Positions 53,845 to 62,980 of a DNA stretch of 64,000 nucleotides are shown here, in pieces (the stretch's first letter is position 1; every line of letters starts with the position of its first letter). The notes beneath the pieces were generated by a model. That model saw only the letters and a list, made by a program, of their open reading frames with translations. It was not told where the DNA came from and did no database searches. This stretch comes from Teretinema zuelzerae (GTDB taxonomy: Bacteria; Spirochaetota; Spirochaetia; Treponematales; Treponemataceae). The DNA is taken from contig NZ_JAINWA010000001.1 in NCBI RefSeq assembly GCF_021021555.1, positions 496,001 through 560,000 of the forward strand, read 5' to 3'. Made by a program: the position numbers and the translations under genes.

Positions 53845-54107
53845 ATTTCTGCTCCCGTTCCGTTTCGAAACTGCGCTAGCACTTTCAGGCCAACGATGCC
53901 GAAAAGCACGGCAATCATGACGCAAAACCATACCCATTCGCCGATCTTGCCACTGACCAGCAAATAAGTTGTAAGGTACAGACAAAATGGTTTGAAGCCG
54001 ATCATCTTCGACGGCAGTGCGAGGCATCGCTTCGCCAAAATCGTGAAGTGTTCCCGGAACGTATAGTCGCAAGCTTCCCGGTATCCCGTTTCAATGTCAT
54101 TGGGCAA
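53841..54107 (-). CDS. Holin-like small membrane protein
   Basis: This 88-residue protein has a soluble N-terminus and two membrane-helix-sized segments (FCLYLTTYLLVSG and WVWFCVMIAVLFGIVGLKVL). It overlaps the endolysin stop by 11 bp and the spanin-like start by 4 bp. A holin role is inferred from size, topology and position. Confidence 0.65.
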   Translation of the reverse strand: MPNDIETGYREACDYTFREHFTILAKRCLALPSKMIGFKPFCLYLTTYLLVSGKIGEWVWFCVMIAVLFGIVGLKVLAQFRNGTGAEI

Positions 54108-54660
54108 TTGGTTTTTCCTCCTTCACAAATTGCGAAAATTCAGCATCAAGACCGAAAAGGTCAGTCCCGTCACGCCCAGCATCCCGGAGAGACTGCATAT
54201 CAAGTCCCCGGATCACCAGGTCGCAACCCATAAGTGAATACGAATGACGCAGCGATAAAACGAGCCGGATATCCGCCTTCGGCTCCACCACATTCATGAC
54301 AACCCCGTCATGAATTATTCCGGCCACATGGACTACCTCGCCTTTCTTGGCTAGGCGGTCTCCATGCTCGCGGTCGTAAGTCGTCGTAAAGAACACGGCC
54401 TGTATGTCGTCCGGTCCGGGATTCCGAAGCGTAAAATACTTCCGGTACAGCCCCTCGGCCGTCGTCCGTATCACGCATCCGGTTGCGGCAGCCAACGCCA
54501 GACACACTGCGCCGGAGCAGTCGGCGCCCGAGGGTAATTCCATTCCCCAAAGATACGGCGAGCGATACTGAAGCAAAAGAAAGTAGATAAATTTCTCCCG
54601 CACCGTCATTGCCTCAAACTGCTTTTTCTCGACTTCGAAAAGTTTTTCCCACACGATCAC
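54097..54660 (-). CDS. NlpC/P60-family cell-wall hydrolase (endolysin)
   Basis: GTG 54660 with AAGGAG 9 bp upstream gives 187 residues; the longer frame to 54828 is not coding-like. Catalytic Cys is in SGADCSGAVCLA near residue 49 and catalytic His in EVVHVAGIIHDG near 110, followed by a beta strand with NVVEPKADIR. It would cleave peptidoglycan peptides for host lysis. It lies in a lysis cassette with holin- and spanin-like genes. Confidence 0.88.
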   Translation of the reverse strand: MIVWEKLFEVEKKQFEAMTVREKFIYFLLLQYRSPYLWGMELPSGADCSGAVCLALAAATGCVIRTTAEGLYRKYFTLRNPGPDDIQAVFFTTTYDREHGDRLAKKGEVVHVAGIIHDGVVMNVVEPKADIRLVLSLRHSYSLMGCDLVIRGLDMQSLRDAGRDGTDLFGLDAEFSQFVKEEKPIAQ

Positions 54661-54665
54661 TGCAT

Positions 54666-54977
54666 TCAGCTCCTTTTCATCAACGCCATCACTATCGTAA
54701 AGGCGCACATCACGGTCGAAACACAGACCGCCCATATCGACACTGCCAGTCCCTTGCTTCCCTTGTGGTCTTTCAGGTGGGCATCGAGGGCACGAGCATT
54801 CGCGCAGACAGCGGGATTCTTCTGGCATTCGTTTGCCGCCGCCTCAAGTCCCGTAATCCTGATGACCGCAGTCTGCTTGAATTCTTTCATTTCGCCGCGG
54901 AACTCCTGCATCTCCGAGCGGAGTCCGTGCATCACGTTCATTGTCTCCGTTATCAGTTTTCTCTCGTCCTCGTTCAA
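54666..54977 (-). CDS. Phage coiled-coil membrane protein
   Basis: This 103-residue protein has an N-terminal coiled coil (MNEDERKLITETMNVMHGLR), a His/Lys-rich linker, and a C-terminal membrane helix (LAVSIWAVCVSTVMCAFTIV). It overlaps the tail gene and sits just before the endolysin gene. Such XhlA-like proteins often act as holin partners. Confidence 0.65.
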   Translation of the reverse strand: MNEDERKLITETMNVMHGLRSEMQEFRGEMKEFKQTAVIRITGLEAAANECQKNPAVCANARALDAHLKDHKGSKGLAVSIWAVCVSTVMCAFTIVMALMKRS

Positions 54978-56530
54978 TCGTCCTCCTCAAGCGTGAACGA
55001 CGCCACAAAGGCTTCGTCATAGCGGTACCTGAGTTCCATTTCCCTGATTACCGCCCGATCCGCCGTCAGTCCGTCCCGCATCGCGATACGGCAGGGCGCG
55101 CCGACGCGGGCATGGAACACACCGTTGTTCGTTTTCAGAAAAAATCCCTTCCGTTTTTTTTTCAGCTTGTCAAGCTTGCGCTCCGCCCACCAGCGGTAGT
55201 ACGGTTGCCCGTCGCGTTCGCTCTCCGACAAGTAGGGTGTCGTAATATTGAGCGCGACCGTTCCGTTCGCTGCGGTTTCCTCCGAATCGGAAATGTAATG
55301 GCAAAAGTTCGGTTCTCCCGCAATGGCGTCGCCATGGATACTGGCAGAAAGAAGAACCGTGTTTTCGATTGTGCCGAGCTTCAGCATAGCCCGGTCGCGT
55401 TTTCCGATGACGTCATAAAGGAGTGTTTGCAGCGCCGGTCCCTGGGTAACCAGTGAAGACTCGAACACTTCCTGCGTTTCGATGTTTTCCGCATATACCA
55501 CCGTCAGGGTTTTTCCCTCGTCGGTTTTTGCGGTATATCTCGCCGCATATCCGTCTTCCTCTATACCCCGTTTGGTGCCGTCCACGACAAAGGGGAAGGT
55601 CGCGCTCAGGTCGGCGAGGTAGATAACCGGTGCGTCCTTGTATCTCCATAGTTCCCGTCCTGTCAGTTCCCGGTATCTTGTCCACTTGAGGCGGAGCGTA
55701 TTCCGGTACTGGTCAAGAAGATCGTAGATGCGTATATGGGTCACGTTCGAATTGTCGAAGGTAAACTGTACCACGTCATCGGAATACACAAACACGAGCG
55801 GTTTTTCCGGTGCCGTTTCGATATGCGCGTCATAGAAAAAGGCAAGGGAAGAAAGTTCGTCCCATACCGTCCCGGTCAGTTTCACGTACGGGAGATATTC
55901 AGTGACGGTTGAACAGTCGATGTCGTCCACCCCAAGGCCGGCCCGCTCGGCGATCCGGTGCACCAAAGAAAATCCGGCGTTACCCTTGTCGCAGATGACA
56001 CAATGGACAAGCAACTCGTCATTTGTCCAGTCCCTGTTCTTGTCTGTTTCCTTCAGCTTTTGTGAAAGATCAACCAGACCGAGTTTTGTTATCCAGTGCT
56101 TCGATCCGATTGCCGTCTGCTGGAAGCCGTTGTCGTCCACATAGAGGTTAAACCGTTTCACGAAGGCCAGATCCTTCCCGGCGCTGTAGGACATAAAAAC
56201 CTGAACGCCGGGCCTCAGATAGCCGAGACCGTCCTCCTGCTTCTCTCCGTTGTATTTGTTGTAGCCGGGTCTGTAGGTCTCAAAAAGGCGTGGGCAATAC
56301 GTGCCGAGAGTATTGTCCAGTTCCAGCGTTGCCCGTGTTACCGTACCGCCGGTTTTCTCCTGCAGGGATGTCACCGTAAGGGAGACAACGTCAAATTCCG
56401 GAATGGTTACCTCAACCCCGGTTCCGGTAAAGTCGAAGGAAACCTGTACGCGAACCCTGTTCCGCCGGTCTTTCAGCCGTTCGCCAAGCGTGTCGTCTAT
56501 CGTGTAGAACTTCATGCGGCGCTGACCCAT
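54974..56530 (-). CDS. Tail/baseplate hub-like phage protein
   Basis: This 518-residue protein (ATG 56530; ATG 56515, overlapping the previous stop as ATGA, is equally plausible) has the distal-tail pattern VTRATLELDNTLGTYCP, GYLRPGVQVFMSYSAGKDLA, VKRFNLYVDD, then hub-like domains and a C-terminal segment ending LRYRYDEAFVASFTLEEDD. It probably forms the tail tip. It is the second gene of the remnant operon. Confidence 0.7.
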   Translation of the reverse strand: MGQRRMKFYTIDDTLGERLKDRRNRVRVQVSFDFTGTGVEVTIPEFDVVSLTVTSLQEKTGGTVTRATLELDNTLGTYCPRLFETYRPGYNKYNGEKQEDGLGYLRPGVQVFMSYSAGKDLAFVKRFNLYVDDNGFQQTAIGSKHWITKLGLVDLSQKLKETDKNRDWTNDELLVHCVICDKGNAGFSLVHRIAERAGLGVDDIDCSTVTEYLPYVKLTGTVWDELSSLAFFYDAHIETAPEKPLVFVYSDDVVQFTFDNSNVTHIRIYDLLDQYRNTLRLKWTRYRELTGRELWRYKDAPVIYLADLSATFPFVVDGTKRGIEEDGYAARYTAKTDEGKTLTVVYAENIETQEVFESSLVTQGPALQTLLYDVIGKRDRAMLKLGTIENTVLLSASIHGDAIAGEPNFCHYISDSEETAANGTVALNITTPYLSESERDGQPYYRWWAERKLDKLKKKRKGFFLKTNNGVFHARVGAPCRIAMRDGLTADRAVIREMELRYRYDEAFVASFTLEEDD

Positions 56531-57291
56531 TCGCCCTTGTCATTCCGGATTTCAATCACAAAATTTCCGTCGACCCGGTATCGCCTGTAAATGAGTATTT
56601 CCTCGGCGTTGTCGGTTTTTGCGTAAAATGAAAGAAGGTTCAGATTGGTGCAGGTAAACCGTATGCGGTCCCCGAAAGTCAGGGTAACGGCGTCAAGGTT
56701 TCTCAAATTGTTGAGTACATGTGTTTCGCTCAGGCAATAATGGAGCTGGAGGACGGTTGTCTCGCAGGTTCCGGTCTTACGGGTCAGGGAAAACCGGTAT
56801 ATGCCGCCAGGTACCTCATCCCCGATTTTCAGGTTTCCTTCCAGGTACCGGTATGTCGGTTTCTGCTCCCATGCGATATCCGGGGTATTGTTTTCCCAAT
56901 CGTCTGCTTCGCGGCCTTCGACATCAAGGCGGATATATACCGCTTCGTCCAGTTCACCCCGTACCTCAAAACCGGTAAGGGAAAGATTTTTGTATTTCCG
57001 TTTTTCAGCCACGCGGTTCAGGTAGAGGCTAAAGGGAACTATCTCGCCGGTATCGAGTACGCCTGAGAGGGGAATGGCCGATTCGTCGGAAACGCGGGTA
57101 ACGACACAGCCCAGTATCAGCATGCCGGACTTCCCGGAAGGCACATTTTCCAGGGGCATCACATAGCCAACCAGCGGATCAAGCAGGGCTTCTTCAGGTT
57201 CTTCCCGCAAGGTTTCAAGGCTGTACGGCAGGGCCGTCAACTCGCCATCGCGGACGAGGGTAATAGAGCATTCAGACCCAAAGATATACAT
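56512..57291 (-). CDS. Phage tail protein, first gene of remnant
   Basis: This 259-residue beta-rich protein (MYIFGSECSITLVRDGELTA..., LSGVLDTGEIVPFSLYLNRV) has no recognised catalytic motif. By position next to the hub-like gene it is probably a distal tail or fibre-attachment protein. No phage gene lies upstream, so the operon seems cut at this end. Confidence 0.6.
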   Translation of the reverse strand: MYIFGSECSITLVRDGELTALPYSLETLREEPEEALLDPLVGYVMPLENVPSGKSGMLILGCVVTRVSDESAIPLSGVLDTGEIVPFSLYLNRVAEKRKYKNLSLTGFEVRGELDEAVYIRLDVEGREADDWENNTPDIAWEQKPTYRYLEGNLKIGDEVPGGIYRFSLTRKTGTCETTVLQLHYCLSETHVLNNLRNLDAVTLTFGDRIRFTCTNLNLLSFYAKTDNAEEILIYRRYRVDGNFVIEIRNDKGEWVSAA

Positions 57292-57561
57292 GGTGTGCCT
57301 CCGTGGGTATAACCGTACCAGAGTTTATACCTCACGCGGATGGCTATTTTTGCGATGGGTTTTGGGGGTTTTTCGTAAAAATGCGAGATTTTGGAAGATT
57401 GACAGTGCAAAAATGATAAATCTTGCTATGGAACAAATTTTTATACGATAATTAAGTATGTAATAAGGTCTTTGATTGGACTATACTGAATTTGATATAT
57501 GAGAGAATATTAAAATAAAAACTTTTCACGTTTGATCAGCAAGACTCTGGAGTGTGATGCC
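57292..57561. other. Intergenic region between phage remnant and uppP
   Basis: 270 bp; GC falls sharply here, so this is probably the right boundary of the phage-like DNA. No tRNA fragment matching 46092-46134 was found. A TTGACA-like hexamer near 57400 may belong to the uppP promoter. Confidence 0.4.
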
Positions 57562-58374
57562 ATGAGAGATTTCTTTGCCGCGTTTATATTGGGTTGTATT
57601 GAAGGCATAACTGAATTCCTTCCGATTTCTTCCACCGGACATTTGATTCTTGTCCACCAATGGATAAAATTCGAGATACATTTCCAAAATATGTTTGATG
57701 TCGTTATTCAACTCGGTGCAATCTGCGCAGTTATTCTTCATTTTCGTCATCGGTTTTTGCCATTTGGCCTAAAAAACGGGAACCAAAAAAATCCTTTTCC
57801 CTCACATTTATGGTTGAAAATATGTATTGGAGCTTTTCCTGCACTTGCCATAGGGTTTTTCACTGGAAACGCTATACAGTCCAAACTGCTAGTCCCCCAA
57901 GTAGTTGCAGGTACATTGATTGGATGGGGATTCATGTTGATCTTAATTGAAAACCATCAGGTAAATAAATCCGCCAGAATTCATTCAATCGAGAATCTCG
58001 GATACGGAACGGCTTTCGGCATCGGGATGGTACAGTGCCTTGCACTTATTCCGGGAACTTCCCGTTCGGCCGCTACAATAATCGGAGCGATGCTGCTTGG
58101 TTGCTCCCGTCTGGTCGCGGCTGAATTTTCCTTCTTTCTGGCAATTCCGGTGATGGTCGCGGCGAGTTGTTACTCGCTTCTGAAATATGGTATGTCAATG
58201 AATGGCCATGAACTATTGATACTGGTAATCGGGTTCATGACATCTTTTACAATAGCAGCCATAGTATTACGCAACTTTATAAAATATGTAGAATCGCATA
58301 CATTCATTTGCTTCGGAATTTATCGAATTATTCTGGGAATGGCGGTCGTGATAATGATTTTTCTGGCAAAGTGA
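57562..58374 (+). CDS. uppP: Undecaprenyl-diphosphatase
   Basis: ATG 57562 has GGAG upstream; TTG 57532 is an over-extension. The 270-residue membrane enzyme has the BacA/UppP signatures LGCIEGITEFLPISSTGHL (residues about 10-28) and IPGTSRSAATI near residue 163. It recycles undecaprenyl diphosphate for peptidoglycan and other envelope polymers and can give bacitracin tolerance. Length normal. Confidence 0.95.
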   Translation: MRDFFAAFILGCIEGITEFLPISSTGHLILVHQWIKFEIHFQNMFDVVIQLGAICAVILHFRHRFLPFGLKNGNQKNPFPSHLWLKICIGAFPALAIGFFTGNAIQSKLLVPQVVAGTLIGWGFMLILIENHQVNKSARIHSIENLGYGTAFGIGMVQCLALIPGTSRSAATIIGAMLLGCSRLVAAEFSFFLAIPVMVAASCYSLLKYGMSMNGHELLILVIGFMTSFTIAAIVLRNFIKYVESHTFICFGIYRIILGMAVVIMIFLAK

Positions 58375-58432
58375 ATGTATTGTATTTATCTATACGTTTA
58401 TCCCCTGATTGAGGACAAACGTACAAAGATAT

Positions 58433-59143
58433 TTAGTGTTTTCCTTCTCCAGACCTTATCCTCGCAACTCGGGCATTCATCGCATGCCGGGTTATCGACC
58501 GGAAAATGAAACGTTTGAGTGGGCCCATGGGTTGGGAATGTTCGGCGAAAAATTCGTCCGGATTTGTGAAGATACCGAAATCCTGCTTGATCCCCTCCTT
58601 CTGGATATAGGTATCGTCCCCAATCCAATCCACCGCAGGGGATTCAAAACAATCGGTGGCAATTCCGTATCCGCAGAACCCACCACGGATTTCAGGGAAT
58701 TTTGCCTGCACGGCCCGAAGGTAAGCCATATCGAGGATGAACCCCTCAATATTTATCCACTTCTCTTCAAAGAAAATCTCAACCCAACTGTGAACGATTT
58801 CCCGCGGGGCGAGAGCGTACCAAATGCCGGTGATCGCTCCCTTCTGGAGAGCCTTATCGATCGTGAAACCATGAAACCGGCAAGGGATACCGACACCCCG
58901 CAGCAGTGCCATGAAAAGGATCCCTTTGGTGTTGCATTGTCCGTACCCGTCGCTTAACACCTGTGAGGCGGGTATAGCGTCATCCTCGTTGTACCCGAAA
59001 CCGATATCGTCCCGGACGAAATTGTAAATCCCGAGGATACGCTCCCGTCGTGAGAGAGCGCTCCAACCGCGTGAGGCGATGAGCGCTTGCACGCTCGCTG
59101 ACTCATAGTTCAGCAGTACTGTCGACGCAAGGTTCCCTTCCAT
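58433..59143 (-). CDS. Transglutaminase-like domain protein
   Basis: ATG 59143 has AAGGAG 6 bp upstream; ATG 59161 overlaps the ATPase stop. The 236-residue protein has a Transglut_core domain with Cys in DGYGQCNTKG (near 69), His in EIVHSWVEIFFEE (near 115) and Asp in EGFILDMAYL (near 137). The domain usually acts as a cysteine protease or transamidase. It follows the metal-ATPase gene closely on the same strand. Confidence 0.85.
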   Translation of the reverse strand: MEGNLASTVLLNYESASVQALIASRGWSALSRRERILGIYNFVRDDIGFGYNEDDAIPASQVLSDGYGQCNTKGILFMALLRGVGIPCRFHGFTIDKALQKGAITGIWYALAPREIVHSWVEIFFEEKWINIEGFILDMAYLRAVQAKFPEIRGGFCGYGIATDCFESPAVDWIGDDTYIQKEGIKQDFGIFTNPDEFFAEHSQPMGPLKRFIFRSITRHAMNARVARIRSGEGKH

Positions 59144-59157
59144 AACGATCTCCTTCC

Positions 59158-61263
59158 TCATGATATCCTCGACTGGTTCTTGGCGTATCCGGCCGTCCGC
59201 AACGCATTGAGTACGGCAAGGAGGGCGACGCCGACATCGGCAATGACTGCCTCCCACATGTTTGCCACGCCCATCGTCCCGAGAACGATGAACACGCCTT
59301 TAACGGCAAGCGCCAGGACAATATTCTGGATCACGACCCTTCGCGTAAAGTTCGAGATCCTCAGAGCGAGAGGGATTCTCGCTATGTCGTCGTCCATAAC
59401 CACAACATCGGCCGCTTCAATGGCCGCATCGGACCCCAGTCCTCCCATGGCAAAACCGACATCAGAACGAACAAGTACCGGCGCGTCGTTCATCCCGTCA
59501 CCGACGAAGACAACAGCTCCATTTCTGTTCGGGTCATTTTCGAGCATTTCAAGTTTCGCGACCTTTTCATCCGGGAGAAGCTCGGCGAAAAACCCGTCAA
59601 GTCCTATTTCTGACGCGACCATTTCTGCTACTTTGTGGTCATCGCCCGTGAGCATTACCACTTTACGCACTCCGAGCTTCTTCAGATCGGCAATGGTTCC
59701 AGCAGCGACCTTTTTGATGCGATCGGAGATGACAATAAAACCCGCATAGATGCCGTCCACCGCTACATAGGCCACCGTGCCGTCGACTTCGCAATCTTCG
59801 TGGACGATATTCTCGCGGTGCATGAGACGATCATTACCAACCGCGATACTGTGCGATCCTACTTTTGCGATTACGCCGTGCCCCTTGACCTCCTGTATAT
59901 CGTCGGCCTTCTGTTCGCGGTTCCCTGCGGCCTCGCGGATGGATCTGGCAATGGGGTGGGTCGAATGCGATTCAGCGGAAGCGGCCCAACCAAGGAGATC
60001 ATCCTTCGTGAAACCGTTTCGCGTCACTATATTCACGACGGAGAACACCCCTTCGGTGAGCGTGCCGGTCTTGTCGAAAACAACGGTATCGACCTTGGTC
60101 AAAATATCGATATAATTCGCCCCTTTGATCAAGAGTTTGTTGCGCGATGCGCCCCCTATTCCGCCGAAATAGCCGAGAGGAATCGAGATGACCAGGGCAC
60201 AGGGACAGGAAATTACAAGCAATACCAATGCCCTATATATCCACTCCGAAAAGGTCGCGCCGCTGATGAAGAGCGGAGGAAGAAAAGCGACCATGACTGC
60301 GGCAATCACGACGAAAGGCGTATACACCGCCGCGAAGCGGGTTATGAACTTCTCGGTAGGTGCTTTGTGGGACGCTGCGCTTTCGACGAGCTCGATAATA
60401 CGCGCGGCGGAGGTCTGGCCGAATTCTTTTTCAACCCTAACCAGGATTCGGCCTTCATCATTGACAAAACCGCCGAGAACTTTGTCTCCCGCCTCAACCT
60501 TTCGGGGAACAGATTCTCCGGTAAGGGAAGACGTGTTCACGAATGAGGTACCCTCAACGACCTCCCCGTCGAGCGGCACGCGTTCACCGGGAAGCACTTC
60601 GAGCAGCGAGCCTACGGAAACTTCTTCCGGAGAGACGATCCGTCGCTCCCCGTTTTCGAACAGCCGCGCCGATTCAGGTCTTAAGTCCATGAGAGCCGCG
60701 ATGGATTTTTTGGAGCGGTCAACCGCCCGATCCTGCAAAAATTCACCGACAGCGTAAAACAACATGACACCGACGGCTTCAGACAGCTCATGAATGGCGA
60801 TAGCACCAACGGTCGCGATGCTCATCAGAAACATTTCATTGAACACTTGCCCACGGAAAATACTTCGTACTGCGGAGGCAAGCACCGGTGCGCCGACGAG
60901 CGCAAAGGCAGTAAGAAGAACGAGGTATTCGACTATTGCGTACGGTGTTGCATGGAGATCCGCATTAAATACGGATCCGACAAGAAAAAGAACCCCGGCT
61001 GCAATAAGCCGAAGAATTCCCCCTTTCCCGGAATCCTCATTTTCTTCCTTCTCGGGCTTTGTCCCCTCAGCCGTGATAGTCACACCCGGTTCTACCTTGT
61101 CTATAATGCTCCGGGCCTGATCCTCATAGCGGGAGTCTATGTATGCGTATCCGGTAGCGAAACTTATCCGTGCATCAGTTAGTCCTTCGTTCTTCTGCAG
61201 GGCACATTCGATTTCATTGGCGCACTGTGCGCAATCGAGCCCTTGTATCTTATACTTGGTCAT
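59158..61263 (-). CDS. Zn/Cd/Pb-transporting P1B-type ATPase
   Basis: This 701-residue efflux pump has an N-terminal metal-binding domain (GLDCAQCANEIE), membrane helices with the CPC motif in SCPCALVIS near residue 354, the phosphorylation site DKTGTLTEG near 396, the HP motif in STHPIARSI, and GDGMNDAPVL near 586. Helix pattern IPLGYFGGIGGASRNKLLIK matches CadA/ZntA. It follows the ArsR-type regulator by 16 bp, so it is induced by metal. Confidence 0.95.
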   Translation of the reverse strand: MTKYKIQGLDCAQCANEIECALQKNEGLTDARISFATGYAYIDSRYEDQARSIIDKVEPGVTITAEGTKPEKEENEDSGKGGILRLIAAGVLFLVGSVFNADLHATPYAIVEYLVLLTAFALVGAPVLASAVRSIFRGQVFNEMFLMSIATVGAIAIHELSEAVGVMLFYAVGEFLQDRAVDRSKKSIAALMDLRPESARLFENGERRIVSPEEVSVGSLLEVLPGERVPLDGEVVEGTSFVNTSSLTGESVPRKVEAGDKVLGGFVNDEGRILVRVEKEFGQTSAARIIELVESAASHKAPTEKFITRFAAVYTPFVVIAAVMVAFLPPLFISGATFSEWIYRALVLLVISCPCALVISIPLGYFGGIGGASRNKLLIKGANYIDILTKVDTVVFDKTGTLTEGVFSVVNIVTRNGFTKDDLLGWAASAESHSTHPIARSIREAAGNREQKADDIQEVKGHGVIAKVGSHSIAVGNDRLMHRENIVHEDCEVDGTVAYVAVDGIYAGFIVISDRIKKVAAGTIADLKKLGVRKVVMLTGDDHKVAEMVASEIGLDGFFAELLPDEKVAKLEMLENDPNRNGAVVFVGDGMNDAPVLVRSDVGFAMGGLGSDAAIEAADVVVMDDDIARIPLALRISNFTRRVVIQNIVLALAVKGVFIVLGTMGVANMWEAVIADVGVALLAVLNALRTAGYAKNQSRIS

Positions 61264-61279
61264 ATCCTCTCCTTATGGA

Positions 61280-61630
61280 TCAAGTCCGGTCAATATAATG
61301 TGCTCTCGCCAGCTCTATGAGAGCGACTACGTGGTCGTCATCCAGACTGTAAAAAACGTTTTTCCCGTCCTTTCTGCTCCGCACCAAGCGCATAACCTTC
61401 AGAAATCTGAGGTGATGTGAAATGGCCGGGAGAGTCATGTCTAAAAGGAAGGCAAGATCGCATACGCACAGCTCACGTTGGGCGACAAGATACAGAATTC
61501 TTGTCCTCGTCTCGTCAGACAAGGCCTTGAAAAGCTCTGAAACACCCGCAATTTCCAGCAAGGATTTGCGTAGACTCTCGGCTTCCTCGGTACAAGTAAC
61601 GCCCAATTGACTACAAATATCATCATTCAT
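61280..61630 (-). CDS. ArsR/CadC-family metal-responsive repressor
   Basis: This 116-residue winged-helix protein has ELCVCDLAFLL (CadC-type alpha-3 cysteines) and an N-terminal Cys6/Cys13 (CSQLGVTC), then a recognition helix LDMTLPAISHHLRFL. Metal binding should release it from the palindromic operator at 61643-61674 and induce the ATPase. Confidence 0.92.
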   Translation of the reverse strand: MNDDICSQLGVTCTEEAESLRKSLLEIAGVSELFKALSDETRTRILYLVAQRELCVCDLAFLLDMTLPAISHHLRFLKVMRLVRSRKDGKNVFYSLDDDHVVALIELARAHYIDRT

Positions 61631-61642
61631 GGAAAACCTCGA

Positions 61643-61674
61643 TTAAATGATTGCTTAACCAAGCAATCATTTAA
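61643..61674. promoter_or_regulatory. Palindromic operator upstream of the ArsR-type gene
   Basis: Arms TTAAATGATTGCTT (61643-61656) and AAGCAATCATTTAA (61661-61674) are perfect inverted repeats with a 4-bp centre, about 13 bp upstream of the repressor start. Typical of ArsR/SmtB/CadC autoregulation. Confidence 0.85.
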
Positions 61675-61817
61675 CCTAATCTACCTATTCTTGTGAAAGA
61701 TGTCAAGAAGGCTGCCACCATTTTGAAGGATATGAATACCAGATTCGATGATAAGATAAAAAAACGATAATTTTTATATGGCGGGTTAAAAGGGCCAAGA
61801 AGCCGGATACACAAGTT

Positions 61818-61847
61818 GGGAGGAGAGCCGCCAGCGGTTCTCCTCCC
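61818..61847. terminator. Strong hairpin downstream of hflK
   Basis: Thirteen to fourteen pairs (GGGAGGAGA... with ...TCTCCTCCC). Poor U-run on either strand, so it may be a bidirectional or Rho-assisted terminator between hflK and the metal operon. Confidence 0.6.
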
Positions 61848-61865
61848 ATTGTTTCATAATAAAAA

Positions 61866-62972
61866 CTATTCAGTCCCGAACAAGCGCAAATTTACCTTTC
61901 CGCCGGTACCCGAGACAATGTACTTCTTCACATTCGGCATGACCTTTTCCATTGTTTCGATATATAAACGTTGCCGGGTGACATCCCCGGAGGCGCCAAT
62001 CGATGCCGTGCGGTATTCCTTAAGCATTTGTCCAAATCGTTGCGCTTCTCCCTGGGCGCGATTGGTTACGTCGATACTGTAGCCCTCGGCTTCCCGAAGG
62101 TTCTTTTCAGCCTCACCCTGGGCCGGTGGAATCAATCCATTCCGATACCCTTCTGCCTGGCTAATTTCCCGCGATTTGTCTTCCCGGGCACTGCCAACGT
62201 CCTGGAATGATTCTGCCAGCTCATCGGGAGGATAGAGCTTGTTGAGGTTGACCGTTACTATCGTGAGGCCGCTTTGATACTTATCAAGCAATTCCTGGGC
62301 TTCTATTCTTACCCTTTTTTGAATATCCTCCTTTGCTACGGTCAGAATATCATCAACCTTCAGGCTTCCGGCAATACGCGTTGCCGCGAACCGGACAGCT
62401 TCATTTATGAGCTGAAAAGGCCGGTAATCAACATTGAATAAATACTGAACGGGATCGCTGATGCGATATTGTATGATCATTTCGACATCGACAATATTCT
62501 CATCGCCCGTCAATACCTGTATCTTTTCCGGTGCCGTATGCAGTCCGGCATGTTCCTTGTGGTCAATGCCGATTGATTCCCGGCGTATCTCCGCCGTATT
62601 CACCTTGTCTACCTTCTGGAACGGCCATGGCATGCGATAGTGCAAGCCCTCGCCGATACCGCTCCGTACTACCTTGCCGAAAAGCCGTTCAACTGCCTGT
62701 TCCCCCGGATTTACCAGATAAACCCCGGAAACGACATATAGACCGAAAAGAGCAGTGAACAGTGATACTACAACTCGGCGGGGACTTAGATGACCGAATG
62801 CCTTGAGCAGGTCCTCACGCAAATTCAGATTTCGAAAACCGGTCTTCAGGAAAGAAGATATTGAGGTCAGCACTGACTTGACCTTGGCTATCAGTCCCGA
62901 GAATGATTCCTCCCTTCCAGGGCTGTCCGGCAGAGATGGTGAAGGCGATTCGTCACGCTTTTTTTTTGACAT
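61866..62972 (-). CDS. hflK: HflK, band-7 membrane-protease regulator
   Basis: This 368-residue protein has a Pro/Ser-rich N-terminus, one membrane helix (about residues 66-85, VVVSLFTALFGLYVVSGVYL), then the SPFH/band-7 domain starting NPGEQAVERLFGKVV with LHYRMPWP. HflK forms a ring with HflC around the FtsH protease and modulates turnover of membrane proteins. It follows hflC by 8 bp. Confidence 0.93.
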   Translation of the reverse strand: MSKKKRDESPSPSLPDSPGREESFSGLIAKVKSVLTSISSFLKTGFRNLNLREDLLKAFGHLSPRRVVVSLFTALFGLYVVSGVYLVNPGEQAVERLFGKVVRSGIGEGLHYRMPWPFQKVDKVNTAEIRRESIGIDHKEHAGLHTAPEKIQVLTGDENIVDVEMIIQYRISDPVQYLFNVDYRPFQLINEAVRFAATRIAGSLKVDDILTVAKEDIQKRVRIEAQELLDKYQSGLTIVTVNLNKLYPPDELAESFQDVGSAREDKSREISQAEGYRNGLIPPAQGEAEKNLREAEGYSIDVTNRAQGEAQRFGQMLKEYRTASIGASGDVTRQRLYIETMEKVMPNVKKYIVSGTGGKVNLRLFGTE

Positions 62973-62980
62973 GTCTCCCC

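Noticed and set aside
53497-54072. Longer version of the spanin-like gene starting at 54072
   Set aside because: The first 76 codons overlap the holin-like gene in another frame and have no protein-like pattern; ATG 53844 with an ATGA overlap is better.
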